Shown here: piece after piece, positions 18,331 to 29,592 of the stretch
How the letters are laid out: every line of letters begins with the position of its first letter
Position numbering within the stretch: position 1 is the first letter of the stretch
Assembly: GCF_014860165.1 (NCBI RefSeq)
Contig: NZ_JACZKG010000003.1
Location: 51,138 to 115,137, forward strand
DNA: 64,000 nt
Direction of reading: 5' to 3'
Source of the DNA: Devosia sp.
GTDB taxonomy: Bacteria > Pseudomonadota > Alphaproteobacteria > Rhizobiales > Devosiaceae
Translations under genes and position numbers: made by a program
Notes under the pieces: model-generated
Told to the model about the DNA's origin: nothing
Databases searched by the model: none
What the model saw: only the letters and a program-made list of their open reading frames with translations

Positions 18331-19332
18331 ATGCCGATCAATCTTCGTGGCCGTAGCTTGCTGACGCTGGACGATTACTCGCCGGGCGACATCCGGTTCC
18401 TTATTCGTCTGGCTGCCGAGCTGAAGGCCGCCAAGCAGGCGGGAACCGAAAGGCCGAAGCTTGCCGGCCGCAACATCGCACTCATCTTCGAAAAGGACTC
18501 AACGCGTACCCGCACTGGCTTCGAAGTTGCGGCCTATGATCAGGGCGCCCACGTGACCTATCTCGGCCCGACGGGGAGCCAGATCGGACACAAGGAGTCG
18601 ATGAAGGATACGGCCCGCGTGCTGGGCCGTATCTACGACGCGATCGAGTATCGCGGCTTTGGTCAAAAGACGGCGGAAGAGCTCGCCGCCTATGCGGGGG
18701 TACCCGTCTATAACGGCCTGACCAACGAGACGCATCCCACGCAGACGCTTGGCGATTTCATGACCATGCGCGAGTTCACCCACAAGCACCTTTCGGGACT
18801 GGTGGTGGTGTTTCTTGGCGACGGGCGTAACAACGTTGCCCAGTCACTCGCCTTGGGTGCTGCCAAGGTCGGTATCGATATGCGCATCGCGGCTCCCCGC
18901 AGCTTGTGGCCCGACGATGGCTTCATCGGCCATCTCAGAGCGCTGGGCGCAGAAACCGGAGGTCGGCTCACCGTGACCGAGGACGTCGCCGAGGCGGTAC
19001 GGGGCGCTGATTTCGTATACACCGACGTTTGGCTTTCGATGGGCGAGGACGAGGCGGCCTGGGCGGATCGCATCCGCGAACTCACGCCCTACCGCGTCAC
19101 TCGTGACGTCATGGTCGCGACCGGCAACCCTCACACCAAGTTCATGCACTGCCTGCCGGCCTTCCATAACGCGGAAACCGAGGTCGGCGCCGACATCGCC
19201 AAGCGCTTCGGTATCGACTGCATGGAAGTCACGGACGAGGTATTCGAGTCTGCCGCCTCGATAGTGTTCGACCAGGCGGAGAACCGCATGCACACCATCA
19301 AGGCGATCCTTGTCGCCACGATCGGTGGGTGA
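18331..19332 (+). CDS. arcB: Ornithine carbamoyltransferase, catabolic
   Basis: A 333-residue enzyme that splits citrulline with phosphate into ornithine and carbamoyl phosphate when working in the catabolic direction. Carbamoyl-phosphate motif STRTRT is at 57-62, HPTQTLGD near 130 and HCLPAFH near 270. The length and full arc context favour the catabolic ArcB over biosynthetic ArgF (about 310). A clear AAGGAAG ribosome site precedes the ATG at 18331. Confidence 0.95.
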   Translation: MPINLRGRSLLTLDDYSPGDIRFLIRLAAELKAAKQAGTERPKLAGRNIALIFEKDSTRTRTGFEVAAYDQGAHVTYLGPTGSQIGHKESMKDTARVLGRIYDAIEYRGFGQKTAEELAAYAGVPVYNGLTNETHPTQTLGDFMTMREFTHKHLSGLVVVFLGDGRNNVAQSLALGAAKVGIDMRIAAPRSLWPDDGFIGHLRALGAETGGRLTVTEDVAEAVRGADFVYTDVWLSMGEDEAAWADRIRELTPYRVTRDVMVATGNPHTKFMHCLPAFHNAETEVGADIAKRFGIDCMEVTDEVFESAASIVFDQAENRMHTIKAILVATIGG

Positions 19333-19336
19333 GGTC

Positions 19337-20284
19337 ATGCGAGTGGTAGTGGCCCTTGGCGGCAACGCCCTTCTTCGCCGCGGTGAACCTATGTCGGCGG
19401 ACGTGCAGCGGGACAATGTGCGCCGCGCCGCGGGCTCCCTTGCTGAGTTGGTGAGGGCTGGCCATCAGTTGGTCGTCACCCATGGCAACGGGCCGCAGGT
19501 CGGACTTCTGGCTCTTCAGGCTGCCGCTCAAAAGCCGGACGAGAGCTATCCCCTCGACATTCTAGGCGCCGAGACCGAAGGGATGATCGGTTACCTGATC
19601 GAGCAGGAGCTCGAAAATGCACTTCCGGACGGACCAAAGGTCGCCACGCTTCTGACACAAGTCGAAGTGGATCCGAACGACGCTGCATTCGGGCGGCCGA
19701 CCAAGCCGGTGGGTCCGGTCTACAGCAAGGCCGAGGCAGAAAAACTGGCTGCAGATCGTGGCTGGAGCATCGCTCCGGATGGCGATAAGTTTCGCCGTGT
19801 CGTGCCCTCGCCGCCACCGCGTCACATACCCGACGTCGATCTCATCACGCTCCTGCTCGACGCCAACGTCATCGTAATCTGCGCAGGCGGAGGTGGAATA
19901 CCTGTCGTCCGTCGGCCGGACGGAAGCCTGATCGGCGTGCAAGCGGTAATCGACAAGGATCGAACTGCGAGCCTCCTCGCACAGGAGATCGGTGCGGAGG
20001 CCCTGCTGCTTCTGACTGATGTCGATGCCGTCTATCTCGACTGGGGAAAGCCGGGTCAAAGGGCACTTCGGCGCGTCACGCCGCAATCCATGGCGGACGA
20101 AAAGTTTGCAGCAGGGTCGATGGGGCCCAAGGTCGAAGCCGCGTGCGCGTTCGTGGACAGCTCTGGCGGCATCGCTGGTATCGGTCTTCTGGATCGAGCC
20201 CTCGAAATCCTTGAGGGCAGGGAGGGAACCTTAATCCTTCCGACCGATGCGCCTGCGCATGGAAGCGCGCGACATGACACCTAA
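19337..20284 (+). CDS. arcC: Carbamate kinase
   Basis: A 315-residue kinase that makes ATP from carbamoyl phosphate and ADP, the energy-yielding step of the pathway. It opens with [10 protein letters not shown], keeps HGNGPQVG near 47 and [10 protein letters not shown] near 210. The ATG at 19337, four bases after the arcB stop, is preferred over an upstream frame start. It overlaps the transporter gene that follows by eleven bases. Confidence 0.95.
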   Translation: MRVVVALGGNALLRRGEPMSADVQRDNVRRAAGSLAELVRAGHQLVVTHGNGPQVGLLALQAAAQKPDESYPLDILGAETEGMIGYLIEQELENALPDGPKVATLLTQVEVDPNDAAFGRPTKPVGPVYSKAEAEKLAADRGWSIAPDGDKFRRVVPSPPPRHIPDVDLITLLLDANVIVICAGGGGIPVVRRPDGSLIGVQAVIDKDRTASLLAQEIGAEALLLLTDVDAVYLDWGKPGQRALRRVTPQSMADEKFAAGSMGPKVEAACAFVDSSGGIAGIGLLDRALEILEGREGTLILPTDAPAHGSARHDT

Positions 20285-21551
20285 ACGTTCGAGTGCCGAG
20301 CAGGGTGTGCGGCCCACGGTTCTGGCGGCGCTAATGCTCGGACTGTTCTCTGTGTCGCTTGGGTATGGAGCCATCCTGCCAATGTTGCCAGACCGGATCG
20401 CGCGTGTCACAGGGCTAGCGGGAGATGCGTCGGCCCTATCGCAGACCACCGGGATTCTTACGGGTCTTTACACAGCGGCACTGTTCGTCTTCGCGCCACT
20501 ATGGGGGTGGATTTCGGATCGCTACGGCCGTCGCAAGGTCTTGGTCATCGGCCTCGCGGGCTTCGGCGCGACGATGGCGACGTTCTCCCTTTTCGAGGGC
20601 TCCATGACGCTCTATGCGGAACGCTTTCTGACGGGATTATTCGCGGCTGCCATAGCTCCCGTGGCGCTCGCCATCGTTGCTGACTTGGCCAGCGCTGACG
20701 AGGAGCGTGCCCGGCGTCAATCGCTCGTGACCTTAGCCGGAATGGCGGGATTTTTAGTGGGGCCCATGGCCGGTGCTGTACTGGCTCAGTCTGTTAGTGT
20801 CCTGCCGGAAAGCGGCCCATTTGCACCACAGTCATTGCCTTTGGTGGCAACCGGAATTCTCAGTCTTGCCGCCTCTATTGTGGTTCTGATGGCGGTTCCG
20901 ACAGTTCGGCGGCGGCTAGCGTCGGGCGCGATCGGGGCCACCGGAACGCGGCCCGAGCCACACCTCATTTGGCGTCTTCTCATCGTGAGCTTTGTCGTTG
21001 CGGCGTCGGTCGGGGTCGTTGAGGTTGGTCTGGTGCTGCGAGGACAGCGGGAGGGGCTGACGGCCTACCAGATAGCGACGATGTTCTCCGAATGCAGCCT
21101 GGTAATGTTCATCGTGCAGGCCATCGTCTTCTCTCCTCTCGTAAAGCCAGAGGCAACGCGCTGGCTCATCGCCCCTGCGCTGCTGGTGTTGGCGGTAGCA
21201 CTATTTCTTCTTCCTAGAACATCTGACTACCTCCTCATGCTCGCCCTCGTTGGCGCCGTGGCATCCAGCGCCGGCATACTTTCCCCGATCGTGACCTACT
21301 GGATCTCCAGCAAGGCTGGAGCCGCCCAAGGCGCACTGCTCGGCCGACAAACGGCGGCGGCGAGCCTTGGAGCAACATTCGGTTCCGTCGCCGGTGGAGT
21401 GCTGTTCGATCTGCCCTACATTAAGGATGCTTCGTTTCTCGTTGCAGCGGTCGCCGTGCTGCTCGGGCTGCTGGCGGCGTTCGGGCTGCCCAATCTGTTG
21501 CGGCCGAAAGAGCATGCGTCTGTTTCTGGAAGTTCGGGGGCCCCGCGTTGA
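20274..21551 (+). CDS. MFS transporter
   Basis: A 425-residue major facilitator with 12 predicted helices. The signature [10 protein letters not shown] between helices 2 and 3 and [10 protein letters not shown] later in the protein are typical drug/metabolite exporters. It overlaps arcC. Possible cargo is a product of the pathway (for example ornithine or acetate) or a metal chelate; the sequence does not decide. The ATG at 20274 gives a short cytoplasmic N-terminus. Confidence 0.8.
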   Translation: MTPKRSSAEQGVRPTVLAALMLGLFSVSLGYGAILPMLPDRIARVTGLAGDASALSQTTGILTGLYTAALFVFAPLWGWISDRYGRRKVLVIGLAGFGATMATFSLFEGSMTLYAERFLTGLFAAAIAPVALAIVADLASADEERARRQSLVTLAGMAGFLVGPMAGAVLAQSVSVLPESGPFAPQSLPLVATGILSLAASIVVLMAVPTVRRRLASGAIGATGTRPEPHLIWRLLIVSFVVAASVGVVEVGLVLRGQREGLTAYQIATMFSECSLVMFIVQAIVFSPLVKPEATRWLIAPALLVLAVALFLLPRTSDYLLMLALVGAVASSAGILSPIVTYWISSKAGAAQGALLGRQTAAASLGATFGSVAGGVLFDLPYIKDASFLVAAVAVLLGLLAAFGLPNLLRPKEHASVSGSSGAPR

Positions 21552-21677
21552 AGAACTCTTGCAAAGCCTTTGGTGCCATAGCGCAGGGGGCACAAACGAG
21601 AGCACGGCGCATGTTAGAGCGCCGACCTGCATTTGCCCGTCAGTGGTCGAATGCATTGGCGTGGGAGGAAGTTGACC

Positions 21678-22964
21678 ATGGGATCTAGCGATGTGGCCAC
21701 CCCAGGCACTGGCGCTGTACGGCCATTGGCCGCCCGGCTAAATCAGCAGTGTTTTTGTGTGACGATCGACCCGGAGAAGCTGGCCAAATCGCTCGACGAT
21801 GAAGCCGGTGAACCAGGCTTTTTCAGGCACCTTGCTGCGGATCGTCCGCATCTATTTTCGAACCTGCCGGTGTTCATTGGACACGCCGCACTCGACGAAA
21901 TGGTCGCCATTGTCGAGGCTATCGAAACCGTCGGGCGCCTTCCCCAATACCGGGAAGAGGTGTTGTCGTGGGCCCCCGTGAGTTCACGGATTGATCACGG
22001 TCCGGTCGGCGCTCTGATGGGCTATGACTTCCATCTGACAGCAGACGGGCCCAAGCTGATTGAGATCAACACCAATGCTGGGGGCGCATTTCTAAATGCT
22101 CACCTGGCGCGAGCTCAGGCAGCTTGCTGTTCGGATGTCAGGATCGACCGCCGGTTAATCGACGAGTTCGACGCGAACATCGCGGCTATGTTCATCAAGG
22201 AGTGGCGGCGCCAGCGTGGCGATGGCGCCCTCGCCACGATCGTCATCGCAGATGATGCGCCCAACGAGCAGTACCTGTATCCGGAGTTTGTGCTAGCGAG
22301 AGAGCTTCTCATCCGCCAGGGCTTTGAAGCGCATATCGCCGATCCAGGCGACCTTGACGTCCGCGATGGCGCCCTTTGGCTGGAAAACACCCGCGTAGAC
22401 CTCGTCTACAATCGGCTGGTCGATTTCGCCTTGGAGGCACCTCACCATTCTGCGTTGCGAGAGGCCTATACCGACGGGCTCGCCGTCGTCACGCCAAGCC
22501 CCTTTCACCATGCCGTGCTGGCCAATAAGCGCAACCTCACCCTTCTTTCAGATCCGGAATCGCTTCGGACGTTTGGTGTAACGGCCGATGTGCTTGCCCG
22601 CCTTGCGGGCGTCCCGCTCACACGCCTTGTCACTCATGAGAACGCTGACGAGCTATGGCAGGCGAGGAAGACAATGTTCTTCAAGCCGCTCTCCGGCCAT
22701 GGGAGCAAGGCGGTATACCGCGGCGACAAGCTCACGAAGGGTGTGTGGGCAGATATCGTCAAAGGTGGGTTCGTCGCCCAAGCGTTTGTGCCACCCGGGG
22801 AAAGGATCATCGAACTGGACGGGCAGCGCGTTCCTCGCAAGGTTGATGTCCGCCTCTACACCTATGCAGCCCAGCCCCTGCTGGTTGCGGCACGCGTCTA
22901 TCAGGGACAGGCCACCAATCTCAGGACGCCCGGCGGCGGATTTGCGCCGGTCCTGATTGTGTAA
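21678..22964 (+). CDS. ATP-grasp-like protein of unknown function
   Basis: A 428-residue protein with features of the glutathione-synthetase/ATP-grasp fold: [16 protein letters not shown] near 115 and a C-terminal [14 protein letters not shown] (near 335) resembling a nucleotide-binding loop, followed by [25 protein letters not shown] and a closing [13 protein letters not shown] do not recognise a characterised member. ATP-grasp enzymes ligate a carboxylate to an amine or thiol, so a peptide-like or conjugated product is possible. It lies between the arginine pathway and acetate kinase, 23 bases before ackA. Its 126-base upstream gap is the largest between annotated genes within the array after 5945. 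Confidence 0.7.
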   Translation: MGSSDVATPGTGAVRPLAARLNQQCFCVTIDPEKLAKSLDDEAGEPGFFRHLAADRPHLFSNLPVFIGHAALDEMVAIVEAIETVGRLPQYREEVLSWAPVSSRIDHGPVGALMGYDFHLTADGPKLIEINTNAGGAFLNAHLARAQAACCSDVRIDRRLIDEFDANIAAMFIKEWRRQRGDGALATIVIADDAPNEQYLYPEFVLARELLIRQGFEAHIADPGDLDVRDGALWLENTRVDLVYNRLVDFALEAPHHSALREAYTDGLAVVTPSPFHHAVLANKRNLTLLSDPESLRTFGVTADVLARLAGVPLTRLVTHENADELWQARKTMFFKPLSGHGSKAVYRGDKLTKGVWADIVKGGFVAQAFVPPGERIIELDGQRVPRKVDVRLYTYAAQPLLVAARVYQGQATNLRTPGGGFAPVLIV

Positions 22965-22987
22965 CGCCAACAGTCGAGGAGCAGCAC

Positions 22988-24184
22988 ATGGCCGAGAGCA
23001 ACCCCCAACTCGTCCTCACGCTCAACGGCGGCTCGTCGAGTCTGAAATTCGCCCTATACACAGCCGGAAAGTCGGCTCCGGACCTGCGCGGGCAGTTTGA
23101 CCGACTTGGGCGATCCGGCACTACATTCAACGTGCGGATGGCCAGGCAGCCTCAAGAGGCCCGGCCAGTCAAGGCCAACGACCATGCCACGGCGCTTGCC
23201 CATCTGTTCGACTGGCTCAAGACGCCAATGAAGGGTGCCAAGCTCGCTGCCATCGGCCATCGCATCGTCCATGGCGGGCCCCGCTATCGCACCCATAATG
23301 TCGTGGATGACGAACTCTTCGATGAACTTCGGCGCATAGTGGACTACGCACCCGAGCATCTTCCCGCCGAGATCGCGATGCTGCAATTCTGTCGCGAACG
23401 ACACCCCGGCGTCCTGCAAATCGCCTGCTTCGACACTGCGTTCCATCGCGACATGCCTGCGGTTGCGCGCCTCCTGCCCCTGCCGCGGCGCTTCGTGGGG
23501 GTGGAGCGCTACGGCTTTCACGGCCTCTCCTACAGCTTTCTGCTGCAGGAGCTCGAACGGTCACTCGGCCAGGAGGCGGCCGGCGGGCGGCTGGTTCTCG
23601 CTCACCTGGGCAATGGAGCAAGCCTCGCGGCCGTCCATGGCGGCCGCAGTGTCGACACCTCGATGTCGTTTACGCCAGCTGCAGGCATTCCGATGGGGAC
23701 CCGGACCGGCGATATCGACCCCGGCCTCGTTCGGTACCTGGCTAAGACGGAAGGGATGGACGCAGAGGCATTCGACCACATGGTCAACCACGAGGCGGGG
23801 CTGCTGGGGGTTTCCGGAACGAGTTCAGACCTGCGCGAGCTGCTCGCCGCGGAGGCGACCGATCATCGCGCGGCCGAAGCCGTCGCGCTCTTCTGCTATC
23901 GCATCAAGCAGGCCGTAGGCGGGTTTGCGGCGGTGCTGGGCGGGATCGACAGGCTCGTCTTCACTGGCGGGATCGGGGAGAACGCACCCGTGATCCGCGA
24001 GCGTGTTTGCGGCGGGCTCGAATTTCTCGGAATTGCGCTCGATCAAGGTTTCAACGCGCAAGGCCGTGCAATCATCTCCACGCCTTCCAGCGCGGTTCCT
24101 GTCCATGTGATGGCAACTGACGAGGAGGCGATCATCGCTGAAGCCGTCGCTGCCCATCTGCAGCAGGAGAACCTTGCGTCATGA
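22988..24184 (+). CDS. ackA: Acetate kinase
   Basis: A 398-residue enzyme that makes ATP and acetate from acetyl phosphate. It shows [12 protein letters not shown] at the N-terminus, GHRIVHGGP near 85, FDTAFH near 145, [11 protein letters not shown] near 205, [10 protein letters not shown] near 238 and [10 protein letters not shown] near 325. Its stop overlaps the phosphoketolase start, so the acetyl-phosphate producer and consumer are translated together. Confidence 0.96.
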   Translation: MAESNPQLVLTLNGGSSSLKFALYTAGKSAPDLRGQFDRLGRSGTTFNVRMARQPQEARPVKANDHATALAHLFDWLKTPMKGAKLAAIGHRIVHGGPRYRTHNVVDDELFDELRRIVDYAPEHLPAEIAMLQFCRERHPGVLQIACFDTAFHRDMPAVARLLPLPRRFVGVERYGFHGLSYSFLLQELERSLGQEAAGGRLVLAHLGNGASLAAVHGGRSVDTSMSFTPAAGIPMGTRTGDIDPGLVRYLAKTEGMDAEAFDHMVNHEAGLLGVSGTSSDLRELLAAEATDHRAAEAVALFCYRIKQAVGGFAAVLGGIDRLVFTGGIGENAPVIRERVCGGLEFLGIALDQGFNAQGRAIISTPSSAVPVHVMATDEEAIIAEAVAAHLQQENLAS

Positions 24185-26553
24185 CGCCCCTTAATCCCGA
24201 GCTTCTGAGCCGGATCGACGCCTATTGGCGCGCCGCCAACTACCTGTCCGTTGGGCAAATCTACCTACGGGACAATCCGCTGCTGCGCGAGAAACTGACG
24301 CTGGCGCATGTCAAGCCGCGCCTGCTCGGGCACTGGGGGACGACGCCCGGCCTCAATTTCATCTATGTGCATCTCAATCGCATTATCAGAGAGCTAGACC
24401 TCAACGCGATCTATGTCACCGGACCGGGGCATGGCGGACCGGGCCTGGTGGCCAATACCTACCTTGAGGGCACCTATAGCGAATTCTACCCCGAGGTCAG
24501 TGAAGACCTGGCGGGCCTCAAGCGGCTGTTCACCCAGTTCTCCTGGCCGGGCGGCATCCCCAGCCATGTGGCTGCCGAGGTCCCCGGCTCTATCAACGAG
24601 GGGGGCGAGCTGGGCTATTGCCTGATGCATGCCTATGGCGCCGCGTTCGACAATCCGGACCTGATCGTCGCCTGCGTCGTGGGTGACGGCGAAGCCGAGA
24701 CCGGGGCGTTGGCGACGAGTTGGCACTCCAACAAGTTCCTGAACCCCGTTCGCGACGGCGCGGTGCTGCCGATCCTGCACCTCAATGGCTACAAGATCGC
24801 CAGCCCGACCATCCTCTCGCGGATCAGCCATGATGAAATCGAGGCCTTGTTCCGAGGTTATGGCTATGCACCCTTTTTCGTCGAAGGCAGCGACCCCCAC
24901 GAGATGCACCAGAAGATGGCGGCCACGCTCGATGCCGCCATGGCCGACATTCGGGCGATCCAGGCCGAGGCGCGCGCCAATGGCTTTTCCCGTCGACCGG
25001 CCTGGCCGATGATCGTGCTCCGCTCGCCCAAGGGCTGGACGGGACCTGCCGAAGTCGATGGTAAACCGACCGAGGGGTCCTGGCGATCGCACCAGGTGCC
25101 GCTGGCCAAGCTTGCCGAGGATCCGGGCCATCTCGCCGTGCTCGAAACCTGGCTGCGCAGCTACCGGCCGGAGGAGCTGTTCGACGAGGGCGGCCGGCTC
25201 GTCGACGAGCTTGCAGACCTGCCGCCGCGCGGAACGCGCCGCATGGGCGCCAACCCGCATGCCAATGGCGGCCTGCTGCTCAAGGACCTCAAGCTGCCGG
25301 ACTTTCGCGATTATGCCGTTGCCGTGCCGGCACCGGGGGCGGTCGTGGCCGAGGCCACGCGCCATGCCGGGCAATTCCTGCGCGATGTCCTGCGGCTCAA
25401 TGACGATGCGCAGAACTTCCGTGTCTTCGGACCGGACGAAACCGAGTCAAACCGGCTAGGGGCGGTGTTCGAGGCCACCGATCGCGTGTTCACAGGGGAA
25501 CTGATCGCCAGCGACAGCCAGATATCGCCCAATGGACGGGTGATGGAGGTGCTGAGCGAGCATCTCTGCCAGGGTTGGCTCGAGGGCTACCTGCTGACCG
25601 GCCGGCACGGGTTTTTTTCCTGCTACGAGGCTTTCATCCACATCGTGGATTCCATGTTCAACCAGCACGCCAAGTGGCTGAACGTCTCGCGCGAGATCGC
25701 ATGGCGCAAGCCGATCGCCTCCCTCACCTATCTGCTGACGTCCCATGTCTGGCGGCAGGACCACAATGGCTTCAGCCATCAGGACCCTGGCTTCATCGAT
25801 CATGTGATGAACAAGAAAGCAGATATCGTCCGGGTCTATCTGCCGCCGGACGCCAATACCCTGCTATCGGTGGTCGATCACTGCCTGCGGAGCCGCGACT
25901 ACATCAATGTGATCGTGGCGGGCAAGCAGCCGGCGCCACAATGGCTGGATCGCGACGCGGCGGTGCAGCATTGCACCGATGGCGTGGGGGTATGGGACTG
26001 GGCCTCGACCTGCGGCGACGAGGAGCCGGATGCGGTGATTGCCGCGGCCGGCGATGTGCCCACGATGGAAGCGCTGGCGGCGACCATGTTGCTGCGGGAG
26101 CATTTTCCCGAGCTAAAGCTGCGCTTCGTCAACGTGGTCGACCTCATGACCCTGCAGGCGCCCAGCCAGCATCCGCATGGGATTGAGGATGCGTCGTTCG
26201 ACGCCATGTTCTCTAGGAGTGCGCCAGTCGTCTTTGCCTATCACGGCTATCCGGCGCTGATTCACCGCCTGACCTATCGGCGCACCAACCACCAGAACTT
26301 CCACGTGCATGGCTTCCAGGAAGAGGGGACCACCACGACGCCCTTTGACATGGCCGTGCTGAACCAGATCGACCGTTTCCATCTGGCTCGGGCGGTGGTC
26401 GATCGCGTGCCGGCGCTCGTGTCCCGTCGGGCCGAGTTTTCAGCCTGGATAGACACAAGGCTGGCGGCCCATGACAGCTTCATCCGCGAGAACGGCGAGG
26501 ATATGCCCGAGATCCGCGACTGGACGTGGCGGCCTTTGCAAGTTCAGAACTGA
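24181..26553 (+). CDS. xfp: Xylulose-5-phosphate/fructose-6-phosphate phosphoketolase
   Basis: A 790-residue thiamine-diphosphate enzyme that cleaves xylulose-5-phosphate with phosphate to acetyl phosphate and glyceraldehyde-3-phosphate. Typical segments are YLSVGQIYL near 20, GPGHGGPG near 81, the ThDP-binding GDGEAETG near 168, [13 protein letters not shown] near 205, and [18 protein letters not shown] near 520. Length fits the family (about 790). Coupled to ackA, it makes a fermentative branch yielding acetate and ATP; its other product can go to the archaeal-type GAPDH upstream. Confidence 0.96.
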   Translation: MTPLNPELLSRIDAYWRAANYLSVGQIYLRDNPLLREKLTLAHVKPRLLGHWGTTPGLNFIYVHLNRIIRELDLNAIYVTGPGHGGPGLVANTYLEGTYSEFYPEVSEDLAGLKRLFTQFSWPGGIPSHVAAEVPGSINEGGELGYCLMHAYGAAFDNPDLIVACVVGDGEAETGALATSWHSNKFLNPVRDGAVLPILHLNGYKIASPTILSRISHDEIEALFRGYGYAPFFVEGSDPHEMHQKMAATLDAAMADIRAIQAEARANGFSRRPAWPMIVLRSPKGWTGPAEVDGKPTEGSWRSHQVPLAKLAEDPGHLAVLETWLRSYRPEELFDEGGRLVDELADLPPRGTRRMGANPHANGGLLLKDLKLPDFRDYAVAVPAPGAVVAEATRHAGQFLRDVLRLNDDAQNFRVFGPDETESNRLGAVFEATDRVFTGELIASDSQISPNGRVMEVLSEHLCQGWLEGYLLTGRHGFFSCYEAFIHIVDSMFNQHAKWLNVSREIAWRKPIASLTYLLTSHVWRQDHNGFSHQDPGFIDHVMNKKADIVRVYLPPDANTLLSVVDHCLRSRDYINVIVAGKQPAPQWLDRDAAVQHCTDGVGVWDWASTCGDEEPDAVIAAAGDVPTMEALAATMLLREHFPELKLRFVNVVDLMTLQAPSQHPHGIEDASFDAMFSRSAPVVFAYHGYPALIHRLTYRRTNHQNFHVHGFQEEGTTTTPFDMAVLNQIDRFHLARAVVDRVPALVSRRAEFSAWIDTRLAAHDSFIRENGEDMPEIRDWTWRPLQVQN

Positions 26554-26580
26554 GGGTAACATCTATCATAGGGGCGAAAG

Positions 26581-27105
26581 ATGGTCACCTACAAGTACTC
26601 GGCGAACTACTCTGGGCGGCTTCCGGTGTCAGACAAGGATGCCTTCGAATTCCTTGACGATCAGTCCAACCTTTCTGCTCACATGGGCGAAAAGTCCTGG
26701 ATGATGTTGGGTTCGACCATGGATATCTTCATGGATGCGCTTCGAACGCGTGAGGTGGGATCTGAGTTCGGCTTCAAGGGCAGTATCGTCGGCGTGCCCC
26801 TCTTCGTTCGTGAAGTGGTGACATTACGCCAACCTCCGAGATCCAAGCGGTGGAAGACGGTCGGCGACCCTGTCCTCTGGGTCATCGGAGCCTACGAAAT
26901 GTGCTTCGAGATCCGACCCGAAACTGATGGGGCAAGCCTAACCGTCGGTATCAGCTACGAGAGGCCACAGCGTGGCTTCCCACGTTTTCTGTCCATCTTC
27001 TTCCATCGAGCCTATGCAAGGTGGTGCACCAAGAAGATGGTTGTGGACGCGCAGCGGCATTTTTCCGCCAGGGCGCGCTCTCAACTCCCCACCCGTGTGC
27101 GGTGA
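26581..27105 (+). CDS. SRPBCC-like protein of unknown function
   Basis: A 174-residue protein, 27 bases after phosphoketolase and last in the co-directional run. The pattern of beta strands broken by a short helix, and an end in a basic helix (RWCTKKMVVDAQRHF), resembles the SRPBCC/polyketide cyclase fold, but no catalytic residues can be named. No signal peptide. Function unknown. Confidence 0.55.
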   Translation: MVTYKYSANYSGRLPVSDKDAFEFLDDQSNLSAHMGEKSWMMLGSTMDIFMDALRTREVGSEFGFKGSIVGVPLFVREVVTLRQPPRSKRWKTVGDPVLWVIGAYEMCFEIRPETDGASLTVGISYERPQRGFPRFLSIFFHRAYARWCTKKMVVDAQRHFSARARSQLPTRVR

Positions 27106-27186
27106 ACTTTTGAATGCCGAGCCCATTCTGCTTGGTTGCGAAGCCCCATTGTTCTTCTACCCAGCTCAACGCGGCGAGCACACTTC

Positions 27187-28869
27187 TCACCGCATATAAG
27201 CTTCTGTCGCGTAGCGGCGCATCATGCGATGGCTGTTGAAGGTCGGGCCGATCTTGCTGATGGACTGCTTCATCATCCAGATCCAGCGAGCCCGATCTTG
27301 GTATAGCGGTAGGACAACATCCTCAAGCTTGCGATAGAGGGCTTCGGCGTCGCCCGCACCGGGTGGCGTACCTTGAATGCCCCAGCCGGTCACGCCTTCG
27401 ACGCATGCTTCGACCCACCAGCCATCCATGACGCTGAGATTGAGCACACCGTTGAGTGCCGCCTTCATGCCGCTGGTCCCCGACGCCTCGAGCGGTGGCA
27501 GCGGCGTGTTCAGCCAGATGTCGGCACCCGAAACGAGCATGCGGGCGAGGGTCATGTCGTATTCGGGCAGGAATACAATCGGGATCGCATCCTGCAATGC
27601 ACGGATGTGGCGATGCAACTCCTCGATGATCTGCTTGCCGGGGTCGTCGAGGGGGTGTGCGAGTCCCGCAAGTACAACTTGAAACGGCCGGTCGCGGGCG
27701 ATTTGTTTCAGTCTTGCGAGGTCGGTGAACAGCAGGTTCGGACGCTTGTACGACGTCATGCGGCGGGCAAAACCGATGAGCGGCAAATCAAGCTGCAACT
27801 CGGTTCCCGTCCTTTCCCTGATCGTGCCCAGCAACTGGACCTTGGCAGCCTGGTGCGCTGCCCAGATTTCATCATCAGGTATCTGGTCCGCGAGCGCGAT
27901 GACCTCCGGCTCGTGCGCCCATTGCGGGAACCTCGCCTCGAGCCGGCGCGCCAGTTCGCTATGAACCCAGGTTTGGACATGGACGCCGTTGGTGATCGAG
28001 CGAATCTGATAACCGGGGAACAGCCCGCTGGCTGTCTCGGCATGACGCCGCGCCACACCGTTGACGTAGCCGCTGAGGTTAAGCGCAAGGCGGGTCATGT
28101 TCAGCCTATCCTCGCCCGCCAATGTCTTGAGTTCCGCCAAGTCGAAGAAGTCCCCCAGCAAGCGCGAGACCAGGCCGTAGTCGAAGCGATCGAACCCCGC
28201 CTCGACAGGGGTGTGCGTCGTGAATACGCACCGCTCTCGGACGCTAGGCCGATCATAAACGCTCGGCGAACCCAAGCCTCCCGGTCGATGCGTCTCACGG
28301 AGCAGCTGTAAGGCCAGCAGCGCAGCATGCCCTTCATTGAGGTGATAGGTTTGGATCCTAAAGCCGAGCGCGCGCAGCAGGAGCGAACCGCCGATCCCGA
28401 GCACGATTTCCTGCTTCAACCGATGGGCATCATCGCCGCCGTAGAGACGATCAGTGATCTGCCGGTCCTCGGCGCTGTTCTGCTCGAGGTCCGTGTCGAG
28501 CAGCAGGACGGGCACGACGTTCCCAACCGGGCAGGTGAGCAAGTACAGCCAGGGTCGAACCCAGACGCTACGCCCTTCGATCGACACCGCGATCATCGCC
28601 GGCAGAGGTGACGCCCACTCCTCGGGGCGCCATGGGTTGGGCTTGTTGATCTGGTTTTCCTGGACTCCGATCTCCTGCCGGATATAGCCCTCTCGGCTGA
28701 GCAAAGTGACGAAGACCATCGGCAGATCGAGATCGGCGGCAGACCGAGCCGTATCCCCAGCCAGCACACCCAACCCGCCACTATAGGTATGGATCTCCGG
28801 GCGCAGCGCGATTTCCATCGAGAAATACGCAATTCGGGTCCGATGAAGAAAGGGGACTAGGGCATTCAC
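27187..28869 (-). CDS. Alpha-glucan phosphorylase family protein
   Basis: A 560-residue protein of the short alpha-glucan phosphorylase type (TIGR02094-like), which releases glucose-1-phosphate from glycogen or other glucans. It has FSMEIAL and TYSGGLGVLAGDT at the N-terminus, HLNEGHAAL near 168, FTTHTPVEAGFDRF near 208, and near the C-terminus LPPLEASGTSGMKAALNGVLNLSV, the pyridoxal-phosphate-type region. It is transcribed toward the array. Glucose phosphate could feed the phosphoketolase route, but co-regulation is not shown: no FNR box was found upstream. Confidence 0.88.
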   Translation of the reverse strand: MNALVPFLHRTRIAYFSMEIALRPEIHTYSGGLGVLAGDTARSAADLDLPMVFVTLLSREGYIRQEIGVQENQINKPNPWRPEEWASPLPAMIAVSIEGRSVWVRPWLYLLTCPVGNVVPVLLLDTDLEQNSAEDRQITDRLYGGDDAHRLKQEIVLGIGGSLLLRALGFRIQTYHLNEGHAALLALQLLRETHRPGGLGSPSVYDRPSVRERCVFTTHTPVEAGFDRFDYGLVSRLLGDFFDLAELKTLAGEDRLNMTRLALNLSGYVNGVARRHAETASGLFPGYQIRSITNGVHVQTWVHSELARRLEARFPQWAHEPEVIALADQIPDDEIWAAHQAAKVQLLGTIRERTGTELQLDLPLIGFARRMTSYKRPNLLFTDLARLKQIARDRPFQVVLAGLAHPLDDPGKQIIEELHRHIRALQDAIPIVFLPEYDMTLARMLVSGADIWLNTPLPPLEASGTSGMKAALNGVLNLSVMDGWWVEACVEGVTGWGIQGTPPGAGDAEALYRKLEDVVLPLYQDRARWIWMMKQSISKIGPTFNSHRMMRRYATEAYMR

Positions 28870-28909
28870 GGCATCATCCTTTGTTGCTCCGCCTTTGACA
28901 CTACCGCCA

Positions 28910-29449
28910 TCAGGGCAGATGCTGATTCTCGAAGTCCACTCGTACGGGCTCGGCCCGATCTGGTACCGTGATAGTCAGAGCGATTTCGAAGCGCTCCGGA
29001 GCCCTTAGGTCGATGAAGGCGCCATACGTGACAGTGTCCGCGATGAGCATCGGCTCGAGAGCCACATTGGTCTGCCCGACATGTCCGACTCCCGACACCG
29101 TCGCAGCAATCCTGGCATCCTCGATCCGGTTGGCGCCATTTTGTTCATCGAAGAGTGCAACTACGAGGTGATAGGCGTGCGGATCGTTGGGGGCGCCACC
29201 GTGCATTTCCGCCTCGGGGTGCCCGCTCGGGTGGCCCTTGACGATCTCGGCCGGCATCAGCCCGATATAGACGCTAATGCCGGCGACGGTCTTGAAACCG
29301 CTGGTGTCATTAGCGGTTGCTTCTACCGTCATGGCAAAGGCGAGTTGCACGGCCAGGATGAAAGCTGCGAGCAACCTCGTCATTTTGGGCGTGCAAGGGG
29401 TTTGCGCCCGCCGGACCCAGTTGCCGATACGCGCTGAAAGCTGTGTCAT
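28910..29449 (-). CDS. Exported protein of unknown function
   Basis: A 179-residue protein. The ATG at 29449 has a good AAGGAG ribosome site, giving a long basic N-region before a hydrophobic signal core (LLAAFILAVQLAFAMTV); a second ATG at 29383 would shorten it but has no such site. The mature domain contains DPHAYHLVVALFDEQNG and VDFENQHLP, and looks like a beta-sandwich similar to copper/iron-associated periplasmic proteins. Two His/Met-containing stretches (GHPSGHPEAEMHGG) may bind metal. No firm family. Confidence 0.6.
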   Translation of the reverse strand: MTQLSARIGNWVRRAQTPCTPKMTRLLAAFILAVQLAFAMTVEATANDTSGFKTVAGISVYIGLMPAEIVKGHPSGHPEAEMHGGAPNDPHAYHLVVALFDEQNGANRIEDARIAATVSGVGHVGQTNVALEPMLIADTVTYGAFIDLRAPERFEIALTITVPDRAEPVRVDFENQHLP

Positions 29450-29486
29450 TCCCGGCTCCTTTTCATTGCTACAACGGGATTAGTAG

Positions 29487-29572
29487 TGGGCGCCGCGCTG
29501 GCTGGCGCCCAGCGTCAGGCCCACAGCCGCGGCGGCGCCAGTCAGGGCAACCGGCCTCACGGCTCGCCGTGA
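29487..29572 (-). terminator. Two consecutive hairpins behind the DUF2933 gene
   Basis: TGGGCGCC (29487-29494) pairs with GGCGCCCA (29504-29511), and TCACGGC (29557-29563) pairs with GCCGTGA (29566-29572). They lie between the DUF2933 stop and the next minus-strand gene. No T-run follows, so termination is possible but unproved. Confidence 0.4.
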
Positions 29573-29592
29573 CATTGCGCCGCGACCGTTGG

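Noticed and set aside
24394..25374. 326-residue minus-strand frame
   Set aside because: Antisense shadow of phosphoketolase.
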